The notes beneath the pieces were generated by a model. That model was given only the letters and a program-made list of their open reading frames with translations. It ran no database searches and was not told the DNA's origin. DNA of 49,997 bases from Campylobacteraceae bacterium (GTDB lineage: Bacteria; Campylobacterota; Campylobacteria; Campylobacterales; Arcobacteraceae): assembly GCA_013215985.1 (NCBI GenBank), contig JABSOL010000004.1, positions 1 through 49,997 on the forward strand. The letters run 5' to 3'. The translations under genes were made by a program, and so were the position numbers. Within the stretch, counting starts at the first letter, position 1. Each line of letters opens with the position of its first letter. Below are positions 1 to 7,148 of the stretch, in pieces.

Positions 1-52
1 AATTATCAATGAAAAAAAAAAAATTGTTAGTTTTATCGCGTTAATTATATTC

Positions 53-82
53 ATATATATATATATATAAAAAAAAAAAAAA
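53..82. repeat. Simple (TA)n / poly-A tract
   Basis: A run of alternating T and A passes directly into about 14 A residues. A second A-run lies at 12-23. Such tracts are frequent sites of assembly or polymerase slippage. It lies just before the foreign-looking segment described for 84-250, which raises the possibility that the first bases of the window are a chimeric end. Confidence 0.85.
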
Positions 83-83
83 C

Positions 84-245
84 AAGGTAAATCAAAAATT
101 AAATACAAGATTTGTATCAGACGATAAGACTTTGTTAGGAGTGGTACAATTAGATAAATGGGATTTTGAAGATGCTCATATAGGTATTTATAATACAGAA
201 CGATTAATAAAATTGTTATCAGTAATGGATATAGATATTAATTTT
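84..245 (+). pseudogene. Fragment resembling a phage T4 gp45-type sliding clamp
   Basis: The plus frame from about 84 reads a protein-like stretch of ~50 residues (LNTRFVSDDKTLLGVV, then FEDAHIGIYNTERLIKLLSV). Its order of features (VS..KT, short acidic loop, F...IGIYN..RL..LLS) follows the first domain of T4-type processivity clamps (VSP.KT...A, F..F.IYDL..FL..LSL). There is no start codon or N-terminus: the frame emerges from the (TA)n/poly-A tract. The 3' side runs into DNA that is the antisense of the ADP-ribosylglycohydrolase-like gene, and the rest of the track ORF (to 362) is a shadow of it. I infer a phage-derived fragment or an assembly chimera. The family match is from memory, not a search. 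Confidence 0.35.
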
Positions 246-682
246 TCAACATTATCTAAAAACTCTTTTTTATTATTTGAGACTAACAATAAAGAAGGAA
301 TTCTTGAAATAATAGACAGATCAGTTGATTTTGATTCTTCATTTGAATTATCTTTAAAATGATCAATCGTTTTTTGACTTGAAGAATCTATATATCCATT
401 ATAAGAACTCAGAAAAGACATGAATTCTTTTATATAAGTATTTTTATCAAATATTTTTTGTTTTTTAATAAAATTATAAAAAAACATATTCAAATCACCA
501 TAATGAGTTAACTCACCAGCTTTTTTTCCCTTATGCCATTTACTTTGTGCATTATTTAATTCATTCCAATTTAAGGGAAGTTTTTTTAATTGTTTTTCAT
601 CATATATCCAATGTGAACCAAGACAATATGCATCGGCAACTATACTAGCTAAAACTAAATCTTTTACTTTTACATTATACAT
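188..682 (-). pseudogene. ADP-ribosylglycohydrolase-like protein, truncated at C-terminus
   Basis: The 164-residue product starts MYNVKVKDLVLASIVADAYCLGSHW and continues with W/Y-rich motifs and STDLSIISRIPSLLLV. This matches the first half of ADP-ribosylglycohydrolase (DraG/crystallin J1) family proteins, which remove ADP-ribose from proteins or small molecules using two metal ions. Family members are usually 260-320 residues and carry a second metal-binding GDTD-type motif near the C-terminus; that half is missing. The frame stops where the foreign-looking segment begins, so the gene is probably broken between about 190 and 250. It is transcribed in the same direction as lctP but lies beyond the lctP terminator. 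As it stands it should not be catalytically active. Confidence 0.55.
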
Positions 683-784
683 AAGAACTCCAATAAATAA
701 TTATTAAAGATATTGTGCCATAAATATAATCTTTTGTCTAAATTATTAAATCTTTATATTTTTATATCTATTAATTTTTGGAAT

Positions 785-821
785 AAAAAAAGGGTAAAAG
801 CTTAAGCTTCTACCCTTTTTT
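785..821 (-). terminator. Rho-independent terminator of lctP
   Basis: A near-perfect 12-bp stem (GGGTA..AAGCTT / AAGCTT..TACCC, one mismatch) at 792-815 is followed on the minus strand by seven T (the A-run at 785-791). It starts 19 bp after the lctP stop. A T-run also follows on the plus strand (816-821), so it may work in both directions. Confidence 0.85.
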
Positions 822-833
822 AAAGAAAATAAA

Positions 834-2534
834 TTATTTACTAATCGTCATTAATGGATCAACTAGTCCGATTCCATACATACCAATCATACCAATTATA
901 CCAGCAAGTAAACAATAATAAATTGTAGGAATAATAGTTCTTCTTAAAGTATCACCCTCTTGATCTAATAAACCAACAGTAGCAGATGCTGCAACAACAT
1001 TATGAATTGCAATCATATTACCAGCTGCCGCGCCAACTGCTTGAAGAGCTACCATAAATGCAGTAGATAAACCTAAAGCATCAGCAACACCAAATTGGTA
1101 CTGAGATAACATCATATTAGAAACAGTATTACTTCCTGCAATAAATGCTCCTAAAGCTCCAACAAGTGGTGCAAATAATGGATAAATATCACCCATAGAA
1201 GCAGCAACATAATTAGCCATAGCAACAGGCATAGAATCAAATCCAGCTCCATTAATTCCAGAGTTAATTAGAATTCTTACTAATGGAATAGTAAATACAA
1301 GTACAAAACCAGCACCTAACATTACTCTTGAAGACTCTCCAACAGCTGCTTTAATTTCACCAAATTTCATACCATGTAAGAAATAAGTTAAAAGAACAAC
1401 AAATACTAAGATACCACCTGGTAAGTATAAAGGAACAATTGAATAAGAAATACCTTCACCTAAAATATCTTTGAAAGGAATTACCCAACCTTTAACGAAT
1501 GCTTTAACATCATCAGATACTCTTGTTAATACTAAAATTAAAGCTACAAGAACATAAGGAATCCAAGCTTTAGTTAAAGACATAGGAACTTTTTCAGTCA
1601 TAGCATCAAGTTTCATCTCAAATTTACTTACCCAATGAACTGGCCATTTTTCTCTTGGTGCAAAATCCCAAGTATCTTTAGGTACTAAGAAACCTTTTTT
1701 AGCAGCAAATGTAACAATTGGTAAACCAATTAATGCTCCGATTAATGATGGGAACTCAGCTCCTAAATAAACACCAGTTAATGCGTAAGGAATTGTAAAC
1801 GCTAAACCACCAAAGATTGCAAAAGGAACAATTGATAAACCTTCAGTCCAAGATTTATTTTGACCAAAGAATCTAGTCATCATAACAATCATAAACAATG
1901 GAATCATTGTTCCAATAACAGCATGAACAATTGCAACTTCTGAAATAATAATTTGTAAGTATTGATCCCATGAAGAACCTACTGAACTTAAAGTAGCTCC
2001 AATACCATCTGAATCTAAACCTTTGTTAACACCAATTAAAATTGGAGTTCCAACTGCACCAAATGATACAGGAGTTGATTGAATCATCATACCAATCATA
2101 ACAGCAGCCATTGCAGGGAAACCAATTGCTACCATTAATGGTGCAGCAATTGCAGCTGGTGTTCCAAATCCTGAAGCACCTTCGATAAATGAACCAAATA
2201 ACCAAGCAATAATAATTACTTGAATTCTTCTATCTGGTGAAACATTATTAAAACCTTGTCTAATTACAGCAATTGCACCTGAGTGTTTTAAAGTATTTAG
2301 AAGTAAAATTGCTCCAAATATAATCCATAAAACTGCAACTGTAATAAGAAGACCTTGAATTGAAGAAGCTAAAATTCTATTAAAAGAAACTTCCCATACT
2401 AAATAAGCAACTAATGAAGTTACTACATAAACAGCTGGCATTGCTTTTTTTGCAGGTAATCTAAAACCTACTAAAAGAACAGCTGCAACGATTATTGGTA
2501 AAGCGGCACAAAGTGCTTGTAAACTGATATCCAT
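834..2534 (-). CDS. lctP: L-lactate permease (LctP family)
   Basis: A 566-residue polytopic inner-membrane protein of the LctP/LldP family, which imports lactate with protons. Family features visible are the early [15 protein letters not shown] block, the [14 protein letters not shown] block, and the C-terminal [16 protein letters not shown] and [15 protein letters not shown] segments. Length is normal (550-570). The track begins 24 codons upstream, but I choose the ATG of MDISLQAL because AAGGAGATATTTATG gives an ideal ribosome site and the upstream extension has no homology character. The gene stands alone, with its own terminator and an inverted repeat about 47-72 bp before the start codon. 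Lactate utilisation enzymes are not in the window. Confidence 0.95.
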   Translation of the reverse strand: MDISLQALCAALPIIVAAVLLVGFRLPAKKAMPAVYVVTSLVAYLVWEVSFNRILASSIQGLLITVAVLWIIFGAILLLNTLKHSGAIAVIRQGFNNVSPDRRIQVIIIAWLFGSFIEGASGFGTPAAIAAPLMVAIGFPAMAAVMIGMMIQSTPVSFGAVGTPILIGVNKGLDSDGIGATLSSVGSSWDQYLQIIISEVAIVHAVIGTMIPLFMIVMMTRFFGQNKSWTEGLSIVPFAIFGGLAFTIPYALTGVYLGAEFPSLIGALIGLPIVTFAAKKGFLVPKDTWDFAPREKWPVHWVSKFEMKLDAMTEKVPMSLTKAWIPYVLVALILVLTRVSDDVKAFVKGWVIPFKDILGEGISYSIVPLYLPGGILVFVVLLTYFLHGMKFGEIKAAVGESSRVMLGAGFVLVFTIPLVRILINSGINGAGFDSMPVAMANYVAASMGDIYPLFAPLVGALGAFIAGSNTVSNMMLSQYQFGVADALGLSTAFMVALQAVGAAAGNMIAIHNVVAASATVGLLDQEGDTLRRTIIPTIYYCLLAGIIGMIGMYGIGLVDPLMTISK

Positions 2535-2580
2535 AAATATCTCCTTGTTAATTACCTTATGATATTCTAATCCTATGATA

Positions 2581-2606
2581 ATGCTATGATAAAAATAACA
2601 TAGCAT
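2581..2606. promoter_or_regulatory. Candidate operator upstream of lctP
   Basis: A perfect 8-bp inverted repeat, ATGCTATG-N10-CATAGCAT, is centred about 60 bp upstream of the lctP start. Partial copies (CTATGATA, AATAGCAT) flank it on both sides. The spacing suits a dimeric repressor or activator controlling lactate uptake. The regulator is not identifiable here; the site lies in the divergent gap with the J-domain gene and could act on either. Confidence 0.5.
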
Positions 2607-2696
2607 TAAAATAGCATTTAGAAAGAAGACAGTGAGAAAGAAGGTAACATTTAATTTTTTTTAATCTTATTAATTTAAATCACATTTTTAACATAC

Positions 2697-2702
2697 TATA
2701 AT
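2697..2702 (+). promoter_or_regulatory. Promoter -10 element for the J-domain gene
   Basis: A perfect TATAAT lies 25 bp before the TTG start of the J-domain gene, in an A/T-rich stretch with T-runs upstream, as is usual for Campylobacterota sigma-70 promoters, which often lack a clear -35 box. Confidence 0.5.
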
Positions 2703-2726
2703 GTAAAAAAGATATAAAGGTAGACG

Positions 2727-3164
2727 TTGAACAACTTTCAATACGCATTAAATAGATTTATTAAAACAGGAATTACTTTATTTTTATTATATTTAATATT
2801 CACAAATTTTTTAGCTTTCATAGGAGTTATATTTTTTATTGGTGTTTTATTTTATTTTTTAGTATATAAAAGATTAAAAAAGATGTCAAAAGGATTTAAA
2901 TTTCAATTTAACCAAGCAGACTTTCAAAATGCAAACTTTCATCAAGGTGGACATCAATCAAGTTTTTCTCAAAAGCCTCAAATGGATGAAGTTCAAAAAG
3001 CAAAAAACTTTTTCTCTTTTACTCACGATCCAACAAAAGAAGATATTAAAAAGAAATATAAAGAATTAGCTAGAAAATATCATCCAGATATTAATGATCA
3101 TGGTGATGAATTAATGAAAGAATTAAATCATCATAAAGATGTATTAATGCAAACTTTTGCATAA
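2727..3164 (+). CDS. Membrane-anchored J-domain protein
   Basis: A 145-residue protein with one or two membrane segments at residues ~14-48, a basic/Gln-rich linker and a C-terminal J domain (~90-145) carrying the HPD tripeptide at 119-121 (KYHPDIND). HPD is essential for stimulating the ATPase of DnaK-type chaperones, so this likely recruits DnaK to the inner membrane with the J domain in the cytoplasm. It lacks the Gly/Phe and zinc regions of DnaJ itself. The start is TTG with AAAGG six bases upstream; no ATG is available before the membrane segment. It is followed after 9 bp by the SprT-like gene, with which it probably forms an operon. Confidence 0.8.
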   Translation: MNNFQYALNRFIKTGITLFLLYLIFTNFLAFIGVIFFIGVLFYFLVYKRLKKMSKGFKFQFNQADFQNANFHQGGHQSSFSQKPQMDEVQKAKNFFSFTHDPTKEDIKKKYKELARKYHPDINDHGDELMKELNHHKDVLMQTFA

Positions 3165-3173
3165 AAATAAATC

Positions 3174-3668
3174 TTGTTTATAATTCAATTAAAAAAGATC
3201 TTTTTGATAATAATATTATTATCAAGTTCTTTTTTATTTTACTCACTTTATAAAAACTATCTCTTCGACAATAATGTTTTAAATGAAAAGATTATTAATC
3301 AAATTAAAATTAAAGAACTATATTTAAAAAAACTTGTTTTACAAAAATTTAATATACATGTTAATTTTCCAATAATAATATCTAATAATTTAAATGGAAA
3401 TCTTTTTGGCTTAGCTTCTTATGGTGAAAATGAAGATATTAAAATTGTTTTAAATAAAAAAAGATTTAAAGAAAGTTTAGATTATATGATAAATGATGTT
3501 TTACCTCATGAATATGCTCATGCTATGATTTTTAAATTAAAGATTTATTCAAATGAAGATAAAGGTCACTCAAAAGCTTGGATTAAAATGTGTAAAATAC
3601 TAGAAGGTTTAAAGTGCGAGAGATTTGTAAATAATGCAGATATTGTTTTTGGAAAAACTAAGTTCTAA
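3174..3668 (+). CDS. SprT-like zinc metallopeptidase, membrane-anchored
   Basis: A 164-residue protein with an N-terminal hydrophobic segment (residues ~9-24) and a SprT-like domain. The HEYAH zinc motif is at residues 112-116, and the third ligand is probably His132 in GHSKAW, matching the GHG..W/F pattern of the SprT family. SprT/SPRTN relatives are usually soluble and linked to DNA-protein crosslink repair; a membrane anchor at this size points instead to envelope or periplasmic proteolysis, which is inference. The start is TTG with a weak ribosome site, 9 bp after the J-domain gene, suggesting translational coupling. Confidence 0.75.
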   Translation: MFIIQLKKIFLIIILLSSSFLFYSLYKNYLFDNNVLNEKIINQIKIKELYLKKLVLQKFNIHVNFPIIISNNLNGNLFGLASYGENEDIKIVLNKKRFKESLDYMINDVLPHEYAHAMIFKLKIYSNEDKGHSKAWIKMCKILEGLKCERFVNNADIVFGKTKF

Positions 3669-3690
3669 GTCAAAATTAAATTTTGACTTA
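3666..3690. terminator. Hairpin between convergent genes
   Basis: A perfect 11-bp stem (TAAGTCAAAAT / ATTTTGACTTA) with a 3-base loop lies between the stop of the SprT-like gene and the stop of the monooxygenase gene, including both stop regions. T-tracts are short, so termination efficiency is uncertain, but its position suits a bidirectional terminator. Confidence 0.6.
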
Positions 3691-3966
3691 AAAACTTGGT
3701 AACATTTCTTTTTTAGAAACTAATTCTTTTGATTTAGAATTAAACATATTTATATGAAAACTATCTTCATGCTCTTTATGTGCTTCTTCATTTCTAAATT
3801 CAGAATAAACTAAAAATTCTGAAGTATCTTCATCACTTTGATATACCTCAAAACAAACACAACCACTCTCTTGAACTGTTGAAAATAAAAGTTTTGATAA
3901 AAGAATTTGTAATTCTTTTTCTCTTTCATTATTAGCTCTATATATTTCTTGTATTACTATATTCAT
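3688..3966 (-). CDS. Antibiotic biosynthesis monooxygenase (ABM/YgiN) family protein
   Basis: A 92-residue ferredoxin-like-fold protein. The order NIVIQEIYRAN, then LLSTVQESGCVCFEVYQSDEDTSEFLVYSEFRNEEAHKEH, then a C-terminal helix, is the standard layout of ABM domains (E.G...Y......P..F...E.W....A...H), found in YgiN-type quinol monooxygenases. The substrate cannot be told. The start is moved to the internal ATG at 3966 because AGGAAA lies just upstream; the track extension (MYITFLIDRK) has no support. It is monocistronic and convergent with the SprT-like gene. Confidence 0.75.
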   Translation of the reverse strand: MNIVIQEIYRANNEREKELQILLSKLLFSTVQESGCVCFEVYQSDEDTSEFLVYSEFRNEEAHKEHEDSFHINMFNSKSKELVSKKEMLPSF

Positions 3967-4040
3967 AATTTTCCTATCTATTAAAAATGTAATGTACAAA
4001 ATATAAGTTTATAGCTTACTTAAGTGTAAACTTTATGAAC

Positions 4041-5003
4041 TTATTTACTTAAGTTTTTTGCAAAACTTAATAAGTCTTCATTTATTTCTGCTTTATAAGA
4101 ATTAACTTCTTTTAAGTCAAGAAATTTAAATTTAGAATTTTTATATACTATTACTTTTTTTAAATTGTCTTTTTTTATTAATTTATTTATACTTTTAACT
4201 ACAAATAGATTAGCCATTAGCCTATCATATGAACTAGGTGTTCCACCTCTTTGAATATATCCTAAAACTAAAAGTCTTGTATCCATTTTTAAATCATTTG
4301 TAAATAAATCAACCATTTTAGTAGAAGCATCACTTCCTTCTGCAACAATTGCTAAAGTATAAACTCTTCCATCAAGAACTTCATTTAAAAGTCTGTTTTT
4401 TATACTTTCATAATCTGCTTTAATTTCAGGAATTATACATACCTCAGCACCAGAAGTAATAGCAGAGACCAAAGCCAAGTAACCAAAATCTCTTCCCATT
4501 GTTTCAATAACAAATGCTCTATTTAAAGAAGATGATGTATCTCTTATCTCATCTAAAGCTCTTGATATTACATTTAAACAAGTATCGACACCAAGTGAAT
4601 AAGAACTTTTATAAACGTCATTATCAATAGTAGAAGGAATTCCAACAACAGAAATATCAAATTCATTTGAGAATACTTCTATAGCTTTAAAAGAACCATT
4701 TCCACCTAAGACTATAAGTTTATTTATTCCGAATGCTTGCAAATTTTCAAAAGATAAAGCTCTATATTTTTTTTTAAAAAATCTTTTAGATCTAGACGTT
4801 CTAATTATTGTTCCACCTAAATGAGAAAGACCTGAAACATCTTCTATTTTTGCTTCTTTAATTTTAGAATCAATTAAACCTTCTAATCCTTCATAAATTA
4901 AAAATGGCCTAATATTATTATTTAAAGAATGTTCCACAAAAGCTTTGATTGCGGGGTTACTACCTGCACAATCTCCACCAGAGGACATTATTGCAATATT
5001 CAT
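4041..5003 (-). CDS. pfkA: 6-phosphofructokinase, variant active site
   Basis: A 320-residue PfkA-family enzyme (fructose-6-phosphate + ATP to fructose-1,6-bisphosphate). Recognisable blocks in order: SGGDCAGSN (usually GGDAPGMN), LGGNGSFKA (usually GGDGS), IPSTIDNDV with the catalytic TIDND intact, ETMGRDFGYLAL (MGR intact), VAEGSD and GYIQRGGTPSSYDR (usually GHxQRGG). Gly after the GGN keeps the ATP-type signature rather than the PPi-type GGDD. The Asp-to-Asn change in GGDG and His-to-Tyr in GHxQRGG affect residues that normally bind Mg-ATP and fructose-6-phosphate. The ribosome site AGGAAAT precedes the ATG, 8 bp after the repeat-protein gene. Confidence 0.88.
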   Translation of the reverse strand: MNIAIMSSGGDCAGSNPAIKAFVEHSLNNNIRPFLIYEGLEGLIDSKIKEAKIEDVSGLSHLGGTIIRTSRSKRFFKKKYRALSFENLQAFGINKLIVLGGNGSFKAIEVFSNEFDISVVGIPSTIDNDVYKSSYSLGVDTCLNVISRALDEIRDTSSSLNRAFVIETMGRDFGYLALVSAITSGAEVCIIPEIKADYESIKNRLLNEVLDGRVYTLAIVAEGSDASTKMVDLFTNDLKMDTRLLVLGYIQRGGTPSSYDRLMANLFVVKSINKLIKKDNLKKVIVYKNSKFKFLDLKEVNSYKAEINEDLLSFAKNLSK

Positions 5004-5011
5004 TTTATTTC

Positions 5012-5653
5012 CTAATAGTTTTCTTTATCTTCAAACTCATCAGCACTAGCATATAACTCACTAGCCCAGACTTGATCATTTAATAAATCTTCGTCACTAA
5101 TAGCATCTGCTATATATACTAACTCTTCAGCATTAGATACTTCTTTAATAGCTAAAATATAAATCTCTTTAGCCCAAGCAGGATCATTTAATAAATCCAT
5201 ATCACATAAAGAATCAGCAATACAATAATAATCATAAGAACTTTTTGCTTTGCTTATACATTCATTATATAAAGTAGCTGCTATTTTTACATCATAAAAA
5301 CCATCATTCTTTTTAGCTAATTCATCTGCTAAGTTTCTTAAGTCTCTTAAGTTTGTAATCTTCTTAATTGTAATATCAAGTAACTCTTTAGCCCAATCTG
5401 TATCATTAAGACCAAATCTTTTACCAACAGAAAATGCTAATTCTTTATAATCTCTAAAATCTTCAGCTCTTTGACTCGCTTCATCAAATAAAGCTTCAGC
5501 TAATTCAACATTATTACCAAACTCATCAGAGCAAAATTTATTAGCCCAATAACATAAATTAACATTATGAGATAAATCTGTAACTATTTTTTTGATATTA
5601 GAATCTAAAGCATATCTATTTTTTATTTCATCTAATAGTTTTTCATCACGCAT
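5012..5653 (-). CDS. Alpha-helical repeat protein, function unknown
   Basis: A 213-residue acidic protein without signal or membrane segments. It holds repeats of about 35-37 residues with the pattern D(L/T)LND..WAKE(I/L)Y..AI.......L..IAD..SD; clear units begin near NDTDWAKELL, NDPAWAKEIY and NDQVWASELY. Helix-turn-helix repeats of this length resemble TPR/Sel1-type scaffolds that bind other proteins. Ribosome site AAAGG precedes the ATG. It is the first gene of a unit with pfkA (8 bp gap), so it may act on or with the kinase, though this is only inferred from position. Confidence 0.6.
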   Translation of the reverse strand: MRDEKLLDEIKNRYALDSNIKKIVTDLSHNVNLCYWANKFCSDEFGNNVELAEALFDEASQRAEDFRDYKELAFSVGKRFGLNDTDWAKELLDITIKKITNLRDLRNLADELAKKNDGFYDVKIAATLYNECISKAKSSYDYYCIADSLCDMDLLNDPAWAKEIYILAIKEVSNAEELVYIADAISDEDLLNDQVWASELYASADEFEDKENY

Positions 5654-5801
5654 ATAAAACCTTTTTTATTAATAATAATGTATTTTAGTCTATATATAGT
5701 AAGAGTATAGTGAAAAATAGAGTTTAATTCAAAAATAAGTAAAATTTTACATAATAGAGTATTTATAAAAGAAGCTAACATTATTTTAAGTATAACTTAC
5801 A

Positions 5802-5807
5802 TATAAT
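5802..5807 (+). promoter_or_regulatory. tRNA-Leu promoter -10 element
   Basis: A perfect TATAAT ends 13 bp before the first base of the mature tRNA, as expected for a short leader. Confidence 0.6.
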
Positions 5808-5820
5808 TCTACTCTTACAA

Positions 5821-5905
5821 GCCCGTATGGTGAAATTGGTAAACACGTCGGATTCAAAATCCGATGCTTCACGGCTTCTCGGTTCAATTCCGAGTATGGG
5901 TACCA
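5821..5905 (+). tRNA. tRNA-Leu (anticodon CAA)
   Basis: It folds as a class II tRNA: acceptor GCCCGTA with TATGGGT (two G-U pairs), D arm with TTGGTAAA, anticodon stem TCGGA/TCCGA with loop TTCAAAA giving CAA (reads UUG, Leu), a long variable arm (TGCTTCACGGCTT), T arm CTCGG-TTCAATT-CCGAG, discriminator A and encoded CCA. The 3' end is the attachment site of the island that follows. Confidence 0.95.
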
Positions 5906-5914
5906 CCTAAATAA
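5900..5914. repeat. Left attachment-type repeat of the island
   Basis: GTACCACCTAAATAA covers the last six bases of tRNA-Leu and nine bases beyond. An identical 15-mer is at 17494-17508. A direct repeat of a tRNA 3' end bounding accessory genes is the usual trace of site-specific integration. The tRNA itself stays intact on this side. Confidence 0.7.
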
Positions 5915-6047
5915 ACTACTAATAAAGTACCTTTCTATGGTGCTTCAACGAAATTAAATACAATCTAAACACACAACTATTACACGTATCTCTCTATTTT
6001 TTTAATAAGCATATTATCATTAGTTTTTTTGTATTTTGCTTAAAAAC

Positions 6048-6066
6048 GTGTATCAAGTGTGTATCA
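6048..6066. repeat. Paired GTGTATCA repeats near the left island end
   Basis: Two direct copies of GTGTATCA start 11 bp apart about 135 bp inside the left boundary. Paired short repeats at one helical turn near an attachment site resemble integrase arm sites, but no integrase gene was found, so this is tentative. Confidence 0.3.
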
Positions 6067-6090
6067 TTAAAATAATAAAACTATATTCTA

Positions 6091-6524
6091 TCAATCTAAA
6101 TTCAACTTAGATTCACCCTCAAGTAAAATTCTAAAGTTAAAATGTTCAGTCACTTCTTTAAATGACTATACGTATATCTCATGGCATAATTATCTAACAC
6201 TTGTATCTGTACTTCATCGTGAATATTAGCTACGAACTCATAACCATCAACACCTAACGGTATCTCTTTCATTAAGTTCTTGTCTAACGCCACTAAATAT
6301 TGCTTCATAACTAAAACTCCGGCACTCTGTAGTAACACATTTAATGTACTGTGAGCAATTCTAATCTTTAATATTCTTCCATCAAGTCCTTTGATATACT
6401 TTTGGTCTTTATCTTTCTCTGCTACAGCCTCTCGTAGGTCTGTAAGTGCAGGTAATGAACTCAAGAATCTCTCTTTAATCAACCACCCATCAATCGCATA
6501 ACATATTATTTCTCTTATTTTCAT
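6091..6524 (-). pseudogene. T7-like phage DNA polymerase, C-terminal remnant with frameshift
   Basis: Residues read IKERFLSSLPAL, KGLDGRILKIR, HSTLNVLLQSAGVLVMKQYL and then FVANIHDEVQIQV, the C-terminal palm region and motif C (HDE) of T7-type family A DNA polymerases. The exonuclease domain and motifs A and B are absent. After the HDE motif the track frame ends at 6150 with unrelated residues, but another frame of the same strand continues as EVTEHFNFRILLEGESKLNLD and stops at 6091, which looks like the original C-terminus. A frameshift therefore lies near 6150-6175. This is a decayed fragment with no polymerase activity expected, and evidence that a podovirus-like phage once contributed to this island. 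Confidence 0.75.
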
Positions 6525-6587
6525 ACTTTCTATTTTCAGTAGGTTTTTTGTGGTAGACTTCCAACTATTTTATTAAAAAGGTATTTT

Positions 6588-6779
6588 ATGAATGTGAAAA
6601 ATATAGGAGAGCATTTAGCTGTTCTCTTTGTGAGTCTACTTTTAGGTGTATTCTTGGGTGGACTAATATTAATGGTATTAGACATTGAGTACAAACACAA
6701 TGATTCTTATAGGTTAGTATATGTGTCTTGTGCGCTATTTATAGCTCCTTTCATTACAATACAGATTTCAAAGACCTAA
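6588..6779 (+). CDS. Small membrane protein, unknown
   Basis: A 63-residue protein with two hydrophobic segments (residues ~10-31 and ~43-60) separated by a charged loop. AAAAAGG lies eight bases before the ATG. It has no recognisable family. Small two-helix proteins in phage-derived DNA include holins and superinfection-exclusion proteins, but nothing in the sequence decides this. It sits between the polymerase remnant and a long gap. Confidence 0.45.
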   Translation: MNVKNIGEHLAVLFVSLLLGVFLGGLILMVLDIEYKHNDSYRLVYVSCALFIAPFITIQISKT

Positions 6780-7129
6780 CGCATTTAGTATATTAAAGAG
6801 TTTCAATTCTTTGTCTTTAAATTATTACCTAAAACTTTCATACTGAAGCTCTGTGGAGATTCTTCTGTACAAACACACATGATTAATTAGATAACGCTCT
6901 CAGGGAGCTGTGGGGATGGGTATCATTGTTGGCTTATGTTGAAAACAAATAGATATAGAAGACACAGAGACCTAAGTTGTACTGTAGATGTGTATAGAGT
7001 TATATCAGTAGTGGTTAGAGTAGATACCTATAATATAATGATATAGATGCAACCTATACTACACTAGTATCTACCTATATATCTATAGTATTACTCAACC
7101 CCTTCTTATAGTAAGTACGGGAGAAGAGC
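6780..7129. other. Non-coding gap inside the island
   Basis: No ORF with a credible start and ribosome site is seen on either strand. The stretch contains many short TAGATA/TATAGT-like elements and a locally GC-richer segment (CTCTCAGGGAGCTGTGGGG at ~6899-6917) that could form a small stem, but nothing assignable. Confidence 0.4.
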
Positions 7130-7148
7130 CTACGTTAATATAGGCTCT
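7125..7148 (-). terminator. Hairpin at the end of the polymerase-like gene
   Basis: An 8-bp perfect stem, AGAGCCTA / TAGGCTCT, with an 8-base loop overlaps the stop codon of the minus-strand gene. There is no T-run after it, so it may be a weak terminator or an mRNA 3'-end protecting structure. Confidence 0.4.

Noticed and set aside
132-362. Plus-strand 76-residue ORF as a complete gene
   Set aside because: TTG start without a ribosome site; the second half is the antisense of the ADP-ribosylglycohydrolase-like gene. Only the first part was kept, as a possible clamp fragment.
834-2606. Track start of lactate permease
   Set aside because: The first 24 codons run through the inverted repeat region; AAGGAG precedes the internal ATG at 2534.
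6899-6917. Small stem CTCTCAGGGAG... as a terminator or RNA gene
   Set aside because: The stem is short, there is no T-run, and no gene ends nearby on a matching strand.
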